A stretch of 64,000 bases of DNA, taken from Streptomyces cynarae (lineage in GTDB: Bacteria; Actinomycetota; Actinomycetes; Streptomycetales; Streptomycetaceae). The stretch spans positions 8,152,001 through 8,216,000 of the forward strand of contig NZ_CP106793.1 in NCBI RefSeq assembly GCF_025642135.1. The letters are read 5' to 3'. The first letter of the stretch is position 1. Every line of letters begins with the position of its first letter. A model generated the notes under the pieces. The model was not told the DNA's origin. It did not search any database and saw only the letters and a list, made by a program, of their open reading frames with translations. Shown one piece after another: positions 51,264 to 58,891 of this stretch. Both the position numbers and the translations under genes were made by a program.

Positions 51264-52373
51264 ATGCAGACGGAGCTGAGCAAGCAACTCGGGGTCGAGC
51301 ACGCCCTCTTCGGGTTCACGCCGTTTCCCGCCGTCGCCGCGGCCATCAGCCGGGCCGGCGGGTTCGGCGTGCTCGGCGCGGTCCGCTACACGGCCCCCGA
51401 CGACCTCAAGCGCGACCTCGACTGGGTCGACGCCCACGTCGACGGCCGCCCCTACGGACTGGACGTCGTCATGCCCGCCAAGAAGGTGGAGGGCGTGACG
51501 GAGGCCGATGTCGAGGCGATGATCCCGGAGGGACACCGGCAGTTCGTCAGGGACACCCTGGCCGAGTACGGGGTGCCCGAACTCGCCGAGGGCGACGCGT
51601 CCGGGTGGCGGATCACCGGCTGGATGGAACAGGTCGCCCGCAGCCAGCTCGACGTCGCGTTCGAGTACCCGATCAGGTTGCTGGCCAATGCTCTTGGCTC
51701 CCCGCCCGCCGACGTCGTCGAACGCGCCCACGCACAGGGCGCTCTGGTCGCCGCGCTGGCAGGCAGCGCCCGGCACGCCCGCAAGCACCAGGAGGCGGGT
51801 ATCGACATCGTGGTCGCGCAGGGGTACGAGGCCGGTGGCCACACCGGCGAGATCGCCTCCATGGTGCTCACACCCGAAGTGGTCGACGCCGTCGCCCCGT
51901 TGCCCGTGCTGGCCGCCGGCGGCATCGGCAGCGGGCAGCAGGTCGCCGCCGCCCTGGCGCTCGGTGCGCAGGGCGTCTGGCTAGGCTCGATCTGGCTGAC
52001 CACCACGGAGGCCGAACTCCCCTCGCCCGTCCTCGTCCGCAAGCTGCTGGCCGCCGGCTCGGGCGACACCGTCCGCTCCCGGGCGCTGACCGGCAAACCG
52101 GCCCGGCAGCTGCGTACCGCGTGGACCGACGTCTGGGACGACCCGGACGGCCCGGGCGCCCTTCCCATGCCGCTCCAGGGCCTGCTGGTGGCCGAGGCGA
52201 TCACCCGCATCCAGAAGTACGAGGTGGACCCGCTGCTCGGCACGCCCGTCGGCCAGATCGTCGGCCGCATGACCAGCGAACGCAGCGTCCAGGCCGTCGT
52301 CGACGACCTCACCCGGGGTTTCGAGAAGGCCGTCGACCGCATCAACCGGATCGCCGGAAGGAGTCGGCAGTGA
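51264..52373 (+). CDS. Nitronate monooxygenase-family FMN protein
   Basis: ATG 51264; 369 residues. LFGFTPFPAVAAAISRAGGFGVLGA at the start, DIVVAQGYEAGGHTGEIASMVLTPEVVD (FMN-phosphate loop GxEAGGH near 190-198), VLAAGGIGSGQQVAAALALGAQGVWLGSIW. The barrel fits the class of 2-nitropropane dioxygenases with His in the EAGGHxG motif. In actinobacterial catabolic clusters such proteins often sit with acyl-CoA synthetases and act in degradation of other substrates. Its stop overlaps the next start by 3 bases. Confidence 0.88.
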   Translation: MQTELSKQLGVEHALFGFTPFPAVAAAISRAGGFGVLGAVRYTAPDDLKRDLDWVDAHVDGRPYGLDVVMPAKKVEGVTEADVEAMIPEGHRQFVRDTLAEYGVPELAEGDASGWRITGWMEQVARSQLDVAFEYPIRLLANALGSPPADVVERAHAQGALVAALAGSARHARKHQEAGIDIVVAQGYEAGGHTGEIASMVLTPEVVDAVAPLPVLAAGGIGSGQQVAAALALGAQGVWLGSIWLTTTEAELPSPVLVRKLLAAGSGDTVRSRALTGKPARQLRTAWTDVWDDPDGPGALPMPLQGLLVAEAITRIQKYEVDPLLGTPVGQIVGRMTSERSVQAVVDDLTRGFEKAVDRINRIAGRSRQ

Positions 52374-53920
52374 GCCAGTCCGCCAACGGTTTCTGGGCCC
52401 AGGCAGCGGCCGATCCCGAGCGCACCGTCCTCGTGGCCGCCGACGGGGAGGAGTGGACCGCCGGGCGGCTGCTCGCCGACGCCAACCGGATGGTGCACGG
52501 GCTGCGCGCCGCGGGGCTGCGGACCGGTGACTCCTTCGCCGTCGTCCTGCCCAACGGTGTCGCGTTCCTCACCGCGTACCTGGCCGCCACCCAGGCCGGG
52601 CTCTACCTCGTCCCCGTCAACCACCACCTCGTCGGGCCGGAGATCGCCTGGATCGTCTCCGACTCCGGCGTCAAGGTGATCGTCGCGCACGAGCGGTTCG
52701 CGGACGCGGCGCGTGCCGCCGCCGACGAGGCCGGACTGCCGGCCGCCCACCGGTTCTCCGTCGGCGAGGCCGACGGCTTCCGGCCGTACGCCGAACTCCT
52801 CGACGGACAGCCCGAGTCGGCGCCCGGCGACCGCACCCTCGGCTGGGTCATGAACTACACCTCGGGCACCACGGGCCGTCCCCGCGGCATCCGCCGCCCA
52901 CTGCCCGGAAAACCGCCCGAGGAGGCCTACCTCGGCGGTTTCCTCGGCATCTTCGGCATCAGGCCCTACGACGACAACGTCCACCTGGTCTGCTCGCCGC
53001 TTTACCACACGGCCGTGCTCCAGTTCGCGGGCGCCTCCCTGCACATCGGGCACCGGCTGGTGGTGATGGACAAGTGGACGCCCGAGGAGATGCTCCGCCT
53101 CATCGACGTCCACCGGTGCACGCACACGCACATGGTGCCGACCCAGTTCCACCGCCTCCTCGCCCTGCCCGACGAGGTGAGGGCCCGCTACGACGTCTCG
53201 TCCATGCGGCACGCCATCCACGGCGCCGCCCCCTGCCCGGACCATGTGAAGCGGGCGATGATCGAGTGGTGGGGCATGTGCGTGGAGGAGTACTACGCGG
53301 CGAGCGAGGGAGGCGGCGCCTTCGCGACCGCCGAGGACTGGCTGAAGAAGCCCGGCACGGTCGGCAAGGCGTGGCCCATCAGCGAACTCGCGGTCTTCGA
53401 CGACGACGGCAACCGGCTGCCGCCCGGTGAACTCGGCACCGTCTACATGAAGATGAGCACCGGCGGCTTCTCGTACCACAGGGACGAGGCCAAGACGCGC
53501 AAGAACCGCGTCGGCGACTTCTTCACCGTCGGCGACCTCGGCTACCTCGACGAGGACGGCTATCTGTTCCTGCGCGACCGCAAGATCGACCTGATCATCT
53601 CCGGCGGGGTCAACATCTACCCCGCCGAGATCGAGGCCGCGCTGCTCACCCACCCCGCCGTCGCCGACGCGGCCGCCTTCGGCATCCCGCACGACGACTG
53701 GGGCGAGGAGGTCAAGGCGGTCGTCGAACCCGCCCCCGGCCATGAGCCCGGCCCGGCGCTCGCCACGGACATCCTCGACCACTGCGCACGGCAACTCGCC
53801 GGCTACAAGCGGCCCAAGAGCGTCGACTTCATCGCGACGATGCCCCGCGACCCCAACGGCAAGCTGTACAAGCGACGGCTGCGCGAACCGTACTGGGAAG
53901 GCCGTACCCGCCCCGTCTGA
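52370..53920 (+). CDS. Acyl-CoA synthetase (ANL superfamily)
   Basis: GTG 52370 with GGAAGGAG 6 bases upstream, overlapping the upstream stop. 516 residues: AMP-binding motif YTSGTTGRPRGIRRP near 165, VCSPLYHTAVLQFA, EYYAASEGGG (A5), TVGDLGYLDEDGYLFLRDRKIDLIISGGVNIYPAEIEAAL (A7-A8) and the catalytic Lys in PRDPNGKLYKRRLR. It makes an acyl- or aryl-CoA via acyl-AMP. The mid motif EEYYAASEGG and the PCPDHVKRAMIEWWG segment are typical of the FadD4/FadD-like group linked to steroid or fatty-acid degradation in actinobacteria. Substrate unknown. Confidence 0.88.
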   Translation: MSQSANGFWAQAAADPERTVLVAADGEEWTAGRLLADANRMVHGLRAAGLRTGDSFAVVLPNGVAFLTAYLAATQAGLYLVPVNHHLVGPEIAWIVSDSGVKVIVAHERFADAARAAADEAGLPAAHRFSVGEADGFRPYAELLDGQPESAPGDRTLGWVMNYTSGTTGRPRGIRRPLPGKPPEEAYLGGFLGIFGIRPYDDNVHLVCSPLYHTAVLQFAGASLHIGHRLVVMDKWTPEEMLRLIDVHRCTHTHMVPTQFHRLLALPDEVRARYDVSSMRHAIHGAAPCPDHVKRAMIEWWGMCVEEYYAASEGGGAFATAEDWLKKPGTVGKAWPISELAVFDDDGNRLPPGELGTVYMKMSTGGFSYHRDEAKTRKNRVGDFFTVGDLGYLDEDGYLFLRDRKIDLIISGGVNIYPAEIEAALLTHPAVADAAAFGIPHDDWGEEVKAVVEPAPGHEPGPALATDILDHCARQLAGYKRPKSVDFIATMPRDPNGKLYKRRLREPYWEGRTRPV

Positions 53921-53987
53921 CGGCTGCTTGACCTGTCCCGCGTGCCCGGCGAGGATCGCGCCAGGTCCGGACACGAAGGAGCGGGAC

Positions 53988-55484
53988 ATGACGGCGGGAC
54001 GAAGCGTCACGGTCGACGGCACGCTGCGGCGCAGCGCCCGGCGTACCCCGGCGAGGGTGGCGATCCGCTACGGCGACCGGTCGTGGACCTACGCGGAACT
54101 CGACGACGCCGTCTCGCGAGCCGCCCGCGTGCTGCGGGAGGCCGGGCTCGCCCCGGGCGACCGGATCGGCGCCCTGGGCCACAACTCCGACGCCTACCTG
54201 ATCGCCTTCCTGGCCTGCGCCCGCGCCGGACTGGTGCACGTGCCGGTGAACCAGAACCTGACCGGCGAGGACCTGGCGTACATCGTCGACCAGTCCAGCT
54301 GTTCCCTCGTCCTCGCGGACCCTGACCTCGCGGGGAACCTTCCGCAGGGTGTACGGCGGCTGCCGCTGCGCGACGCGGACGACTCGCTGCTCGCGCGGCT
54401 GGCCGCGACCGAGCCGTACGACGGCGAGGAACCGCGCGCCGAGGACCTGGTGCAACTGCTGTACACGTCCGGCACGACCGCGCTGCCCAAGGGCGCGATG
54501 ATGACGCACCGCGCCCTGGTGCACGAGTACCTGAGCGCGATCACCGCCCTCGACCTGAGCGCGGGCGACCGGCCGGTGCACGCCCTGCCGCTCTACCACT
54601 CGGCGCAGATGCACGTCTTCCTGCTGCCCTACCTCGCCGTCGGCGCGGAGAACGTCGTCCTGGACGCGCCCGACGGCGACCGGCTCTTCGACCTGGTCGA
54701 GGCGGGCCGCGCCGACAGCCTGTTCGCGCCGCCGACGGTCTGGATCGGATTGGCGAACCGGCCCGACTTCACCACCCGCGACCTGAGCGGCCTGCGCAAG
54801 GCCTACTACGGCGCCTCGATCATGCCGGTGCCCGTGCTGGAGCGCCTCAAGGAGCGGCTGCCGAAGCTCGCGTTCTACAACTGCTTCGGGCAGAGCGAGA
54901 TCGGCCCCCTCGCCATGGTCCTCGGGCCCTACGAGCACAAGGGACGCATGGACTCGTGCGGGCGTCCGGTGCTGTTCGTGGAGGCGAAGCTCGTCGACGA
55001 GTCCGGCGAGGACGTGCCCGACGGGGAACAGGGAGAGATCGTTTACCGGTCACCGCAGTTGTGCGAGGGCTACTGGGAGAAGCCGGAGGAGACCGCCGAG
55101 GCGTTCCGCGACGGCTGGTTCCACTCCGGGGACCTCGCCGTGCGGGACGCCGACGGGTACTTCACCATCGTCGACCGGGTGAAGGACGTCATCAACTCCG
55201 GCGGGGTACTGGTCGCTTCACGGCAGGTCGAGGACGCCCTCTACACCCACGAGCGGGTCGCCGAGGCAGCGGTGATCGGGCTGCCCGACGAGCGGTGGAT
55301 CGAGGCGGTCACCGCGGTCGTCGTACCGCGCGGCGAGGTGACCGAGGCCGAACTGATCGACCACGTGCGCGAGAAGCTGCCGCACTTCAAGGCGCCCAAG
55401 CGGGTGCTGTTCGTGGACGAGCTGCCGCGCAATGCGAGCGGGAAGATCCTGAAGCGGGAGCTGCGGGACCGGTTCGGTCGCTGA
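53988..55484 (+). CDS. Second acyl-CoA synthetase (ANL superfamily)
   Basis: ATG 53988 with GAAGGAG upstream; 498 residues. LLYTSGTTALPKGAMMTH near 155-172, LPLYHSAQMHVFLLPYLAVGA, NCFGQSEIGPLAMVLGP, WFHSGDLAVRDADGYFTIVDRVKDVINSGGVLVASRQVEDAL and the catalytic Lys region LPRNASGKILKREL. Long- or medium-chain fatty acid or aromatic acid activating enzyme. Codirectional, 67 bases behind the first synthetase; the two proteins are only distantly alike, so this is not a recent duplication. Substrate unknown. Confidence 0.88.
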   Translation: MTAGRSVTVDGTLRRSARRTPARVAIRYGDRSWTYAELDDAVSRAARVLREAGLAPGDRIGALGHNSDAYLIAFLACARAGLVHVPVNQNLTGEDLAYIVDQSSCSLVLADPDLAGNLPQGVRRLPLRDADDSLLARLAATEPYDGEEPRAEDLVQLLYTSGTTALPKGAMMTHRALVHEYLSAITALDLSAGDRPVHALPLYHSAQMHVFLLPYLAVGAENVVLDAPDGDRLFDLVEAGRADSLFAPPTVWIGLANRPDFTTRDLSGLRKAYYGASIMPVPVLERLKERLPKLAFYNCFGQSEIGPLAMVLGPYEHKGRMDSCGRPVLFVEAKLVDESGEDVPDGEQGEIVYRSPQLCEGYWEKPEETAEAFRDGWFHSGDLAVRDADGYFTIVDRVKDVINSGGVLVASRQVEDALYTHERVAEAAVIGLPDERWIEAVTAVVVPRGEVTEAELIDHVREKLPHFKAPKRVLFVDELPRNASGKILKRELRDRFGR

Positions 55485-55490
55485 CGGGGG

Positions 55491-56786
55491 TCAGCGCGGC
55501 CGCAGGTCCACGATCCGCCTGATCTTGCCCACGGACCGCTCCAGGGACTCCGGTTCGACGATCTCGACCCCCACCGAGACACCGATCCCGTCCTTCACGG
55601 CCGCCGCGATGGCGAGCTCCGCCGCCTCACGCTGCTCCGGGGTGGCGCCGGGCCGGGCCTCGGCCCGCACGGTCAGCGCGTCGAGCCGGCCCTCGCGGGT
55701 CAGCCGGAGCTGGAAGTGCGGCGCCACGCCCGGGGTGCGCAGCACGATCTCCTCGATCTGCGTGGGGAAGAGGTTGACCCCGCGCAGGATGACCATGTCG
55801 TCGCTGCGCCCGGTGATCTTCTCGATACGCCGGAAGACCCGCGCCGTGCCGGGCAGCAGCCGGGTCAGGTCCCGCGTCCGGTACCGGATCACGGGCATGG
55901 CCTCCTTGGTGAGGGAGGTGAAGACCAGCTCGCCCTCCTCACCGTCCGGCAGTACTTCGCCGGTGATCGGATCGACGATCTCCGGGTAGAAGTGGTCCTC
56001 CCACACATGCAGGCCGTCCTTGGTCTCGACGCACTCCTGCGCCACACCCGGGCCGACGACCTCCGACAGGCCGTAGATGTCCACCGCGTCGATCGCGAAC
56101 CGCTCCTCGATCTCGCGCCGCATCTCCTCGGTCCACGGCTCGGCTCCGAAGACGCCCACGCGCAGGGAGGTGGTGCGCGGATCGACGCCCTGGCGCTCGA
56201 ACTCGTCCAGCAGGGTGAGCATGTACGAGGGGGTGACCATGATCACGCCTGGCCGCAGGTCCTGGATCAGCTGCACCTGGCGGGCCGTCATGCCGCCGGA
56301 GGCGGGGATCACCGTACAGCCGAGGCGTTCGGCGCCGTAGTGCGCGCCGAGGCCGCCGGTGAACAGACCGTAGCCGTACGCCACATGCACCGTGTCACCG
56401 GGCCGGCCGCCCGCCGCGCGGATGGACCGGGCCACCATGTCGGCCCACATCGACAGGTCGTTGTCGGTGTACCCGACGACCGTGGGCCGCCCGGTGGTGC
56501 CGCTGGAGGCGTGGATGCGGCGGATCCGCTCCCTGGGGACGGCGAACATGCCGTACGGGTAGTGCTCTCGGAGGTCCGCCTTCACGGTGAACGGGAACCG
56601 GGCGAGATCCGCGAGCGTACGGCAGTCCTCCGGCCGCACCCCCGCCTTGTCGAAGGACTCGCGGTAGAAGGGCACGTGCTCGTAGGCATGTCGCAGCGAG
56701 GCCCGCAGCCGCTCCGACTGCAGGGCCCGCAGCGCCTGAGCGTCGAGCCGTTCCCCCGCGTCCAGCAGGCCCTGAGCGTCTGCCAT
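55491..56786 (-). CDS. paaK: Phenylacetate-CoA ligase
   Basis: ATG 56786 with GGAGG 8 bases upstream; 431 residues. SLRHAYEHVPFYRESFDKAGVRPEDCRTLADLARFPFTVKADLREHYPYGMFAVP, then RIHASSGTTGRPTVVGYTDNDL (P-loop near 92), YGYGLFTGGLGAHYGAERLG, DIYGLSEVVGPGVAQEC and the C-terminal GRSDDMVILRGVNLFPTQIEEIVL. This is the PaaK family, which activates phenylacetate to phenylacetyl-CoA, the entry step of the paa pathway. The paaABCDE genes are not in the window. The stop is 6 bases from that of the convergent synthetase gene. A palindrome lies upstream. Confidence 0.93.
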   Translation of the reverse strand: MADAQGLLDAGERLDAQALRALQSERLRASLRHAYEHVPFYRESFDKAGVRPEDCRTLADLARFPFTVKADLREHYPYGMFAVPRERIRRIHASSGTTGRPTVVGYTDNDLSMWADMVARSIRAAGGRPGDTVHVAYGYGLFTGGLGAHYGAERLGCTVIPASGGMTARQVQLIQDLRPGVIMVTPSYMLTLLDEFERQGVDPRTTSLRVGVFGAEPWTEEMRREIEERFAIDAVDIYGLSEVVGPGVAQECVETKDGLHVWEDHFYPEIVDPITGEVLPDGEEGELVFTSLTKEAMPVIRYRTRDLTRLLPGTARVFRRIEKITGRSDDMVILRGVNLFPTQIEEIVLRTPGVAPHFQLRLTREGRLDALTVRAEARPGATPEQREAAELAIAAAVKDGIGVSVGVEIVEPESLERSVGKIRRIVDLRPR

Positions 56787-56832
56787 GGGGACGCCTCCCT
56801 AGCGATCACAAGCAATCGTCATGAACCGGTCG

Positions 56833-56846
56833 ACCGATCATTCGGT
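56833..56846 (-). promoter_or_regulatory. Palindromic operator upstream of paaK
   Basis: ACCGATCATTCGGT has perfect 5-base arms around TCAT, 47-60 bases upstream of the start codon. Actinobacterial TetR-type PaaR regulators bind ACCGA-type palindromes and are released by phenylacetyl-CoA, so a repressor site is likely; no regulator gene is near. Confidence 0.6.
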
Positions 56847-56944
56847 AGACGCCGAGGATCAGTAATCCAGCCCGCTCGGCCGGAGGCAAGAGCCCGGCCG
56901 AAACTTTCTTGCGGCGAAGCCCGCCCCGCCCCGAGATCAGACAC

Positions 56945-57480
56945 ATGCCGACGTTCGACGCGTACGACGGGACCCGACTCGCCTACCACCTGCGGGGAGA
57001 GGGGGAACCGCTCGTCGTGCTGCCCGGTGGACCGATGCGGGCGTCCGCGTACCTCGGGGACCTCGGCGGGCTCGACCACCGGCGGCGGCCGGTGCTGCTC
57101 GATCTGCGCGGGACCGCGCACTCGGCCGTGCCGGCGGACCCGGACACGTACCGCTGCGACCGTCTGGTCGCCCGACGTGGAGGCATTGCGCGAGCGCCTC
57201 GGCCTGGAACGTATGGACATCCTCGCGGACTCGGCGGGCGGCGGCCTCACCCTGCTCACGCGGCCCGGTTCCCGGAGCGCGTCGCCCGGCTCGCGCTGAT
57301 CACTGTCACATCCTGGGCGCCCGGGATGCAAACGCGGCCCCCGTCCCGAACTCGCCCGCCGCGTCACCGGGTTCCTCCCGCGCGCCGAGTCGACGGTCCA
57401 GCCGGGCGCCGGGCGCTACCCGTGGCTGGACGACCCCGGGCACTTCGCCGCGCGGGTGGACGCCGTCTTCGCGGGCTGAG
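56945..57480 (+). pseudogene. Alpha/beta hydrolase broken by several frameshifts
   Basis: Frame one reads MPTFDAYDGTRLAYHLRGEG, ..LVVLPGGPMRASAYLG and HRRRPVLLDLRGTAHSAVPADPDTYRCDRLV. Near 57170 the match moves to another frame (VEALRERLGLERMDILADSAGG, where the nucleophile elbow would be), then near 57260 back (AARFPERVARLALITVTSWAPGM), then near 57335 to a third (ELARRVTGFLPRAESTVQPG and HFAARVDAVFAG before TGA). It also lacks the cap domain and part of the C-terminus, so it is not functional. Confidence 0.8.
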
Positions 57481-58098
57481 CGGGCCTGGGCGGGTGGCCC
57501 CGCCGTCAGCCGCCCAGGGGGTCAGACGGGCCGCCGCCCGGGCCCGGGCCGCCTCCAGGACCGCCAGCAGAACCGCCTTGCTGGAGTTGCGGTCCCGTAC
57601 GTCGCACAGGAGCACCGGTGTCGACGCGTCCAGGTCCAGCGCCGCCCGCACCTGCTCGGCCGTACAGTCCCGCCGTCCGTCGAAGCAGTTGACCCCCACC
57701 GCGAACGGGATCTCCCGCGCCTCGAAGAAGTCGATCGAGGCGAACGAGGCGTCCAGGCGGCGGGTGTCGGCGAGGACCACCGCCGCCAGCGCGCCCGTCG
57801 CCAGGTCGTCCCACATGAACCAGAACCGGTCCTGCCCGGGCGTGCCGAACAGGTACAGCACCAGCTCAGGCGCGATGGTGATCCGGCCGAAGTCCATGGC
57901 GACCGTCGTGGACGACTTGCCCTCCACCCCGGTCAGGTCGTCGACCCCGAGGCTCGCCTCGGTCATGCGCTCCTCGGTCTCCAGCGGGGGCACCTCGCTC
58001 ACCGAGCCCACCATGGTGGTCTTGCCCACGCCGAAACCGCCCGCGATGAGGATCTTCAGCGCGGTGGGCATGACCGGCTCAGAGCTGACGGATACCAT
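57364..58098 (-). CDS. Conservon GTPase CvnD, C-terminus extended by about 45 residues
   Basis: ATG 58098 overlaps the end of the DUF742 gene by 20 bases. 244 residues: P-loop ILIAGGFGVGKTTMVGSVSE at 17-36, switch region TTVAMDFGRITI, G3-like FGTPGQDRFWFMWDDL, NCFDG (in place of NKxD) and CDVRDR. Conservon GTP-binding proteins are usually about 190-200 residues; here the frame continues past ARARAAARLTPW with an Arg/Pro-rich tail running into the broken hydrolase gene, suggesting the original stop was lost. With CvnA, B and C it forms a membrane signalling complex that acts like a eukaryotic receptor-G-protein system. Confidence 0.88.
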   Translation of the reverse strand: MVSVSSEPVMPTALKILIAGGFGVGKTTMVGSVSEVPPLETEERMTEASLGVDDLTGVEGKSSTTVAMDFGRITIAPELVLYLFGTPGQDRFWFMWDDLATGALAAVVLADTRRLDASFASIDFFEAREIPFAVGVNCFDGRRDCTAEQVRAALDLDASTPVLLCDVRDRNSSKAVLLAVLEAARARAAARLTPWAADGGATRPGPLSPRRRRPPARRSARGRPATGSARRPAGPSTRRAGGTR

Positions 58099-58453
58099 CC
58101 ATCACCCTTTCGATGATTTCCACACTCGGCTGGTCGTCCTGCCCGGGCGGCGACTGGACGATGATGAGCGAGGCGCCCAGCAGATCCCCGCACAGGATCT
58201 TCACCACGCTCACCGGCAGGTCCAGATGCGCGGCGATCTCGGCGACCGCCACCGCGCGGTCCCGGCACAGCTCGAGGATCTGGACCGCCTCCGGCTCCAG
58301 GTACTCGTACTCGAACTCAGCCTCGGACCGCGAGACGACCAGCGTGATCAGTGTGAACGTGTGCTGACTGTGGCGGGTGCGCCCGCCCGTGATGGCGTAC
58401 GGCCGTAAATGACGCCCGGCCTCCGCACCGTCGAGCCACCGCGGTTCACGCAT
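58079..58453 (-). CDS. Conservon protein CvnC (DUF742)
   Basis: 124 residues, ATG 58453, overlapping the roadblock gene by 8 bases. GAEAGRHLRPYAITGGRTR is the DUF742 signature, followed by a winged-helix-like region (LELCRDRAVAVAEIAAHLDLPVSVVKILCGDLLGASLIIV). CvnC bridges the kinase-like CvnA and the GTPase CvnD in the known system. Confidence 0.9.
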   Translation of the reverse strand: MREPRWLDGAEAGRHLRPYAITGGRTRHSQHTFTLITLVVSRSEAEFEYEYLEPEAVQILELCRDRAVAVAEIAAHLDLPVSVVKILCGDLLGASLIIVQSPPGQDDQPSVEIIERVMDGIRQL

Positions 58454-58877
58454 CCTGAATAAGACCGCCGGACGGTGTCTGGACGCGAGGCGCGGCGCTC
58501 ATGTACTGGCCGACCTGCTTGACGAGCGTGCCCATCTCGAAGGCCATCATCCCCACGTCCACTTCCTCCGAGGCGATCGCGGCCAGCCGGGCACCCCTGC
58601 CCGCGGCCGTGACGAACAGGAACGCCCTCTCCATCTGGATGACCGTCTGCTGGACCTCCCCGCCGTGGAAGTGGCGCGCGGCGCCCCGGGCCAGGCTGTG
58701 CATGCCCGAGCCCACCGCCGACAGGTGCTCGGCGTCGTCGCGGCGCAGGTCCTTCGACTTGCCGATGAGGAGGCCGTCCCCGGACAGCACGATGGCACAG
58801 CGGATCTCCGGGATCCGGTCCACCAGGCCGTCGAGGAGCCAGTCCAGCTGCGGCCCGGGATGTACCTGCTCAGTCAT
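58446..58877 (-). CDS. Conservon roadblock/LC7 protein CvnB
   Basis: 143 residues, ATG 58877. LDWLLDGLVDRIPEIRCAIVLSGDGLLIGKSKDLRRDDAEHLSAVGSGMHSLARGA is the roadblock/LC7 fold, which regulates small GTPases such as CvnD. It starts 14 bases downstream of the CvnA reading frame end, so it is co-transcribed. The C-terminal tail is short, and the protein soluble. Confidence 0.92.
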   Translation of the reverse strand: MTEQVHPGPQLDWLLDGLVDRIPEIRCAIVLSGDGLLIGKSKDLRRDDAEHLSAVGSGMHSLARGAARHFHGGEVQQTVIQMERAFLFVTAAGRGARLAAIASEEVDVGMMAFEMGTLVKQVGQYMSAAPRVQTPSGGLIQDA

Positions 58878-58891
58878 TGCTCAACGTTTCC

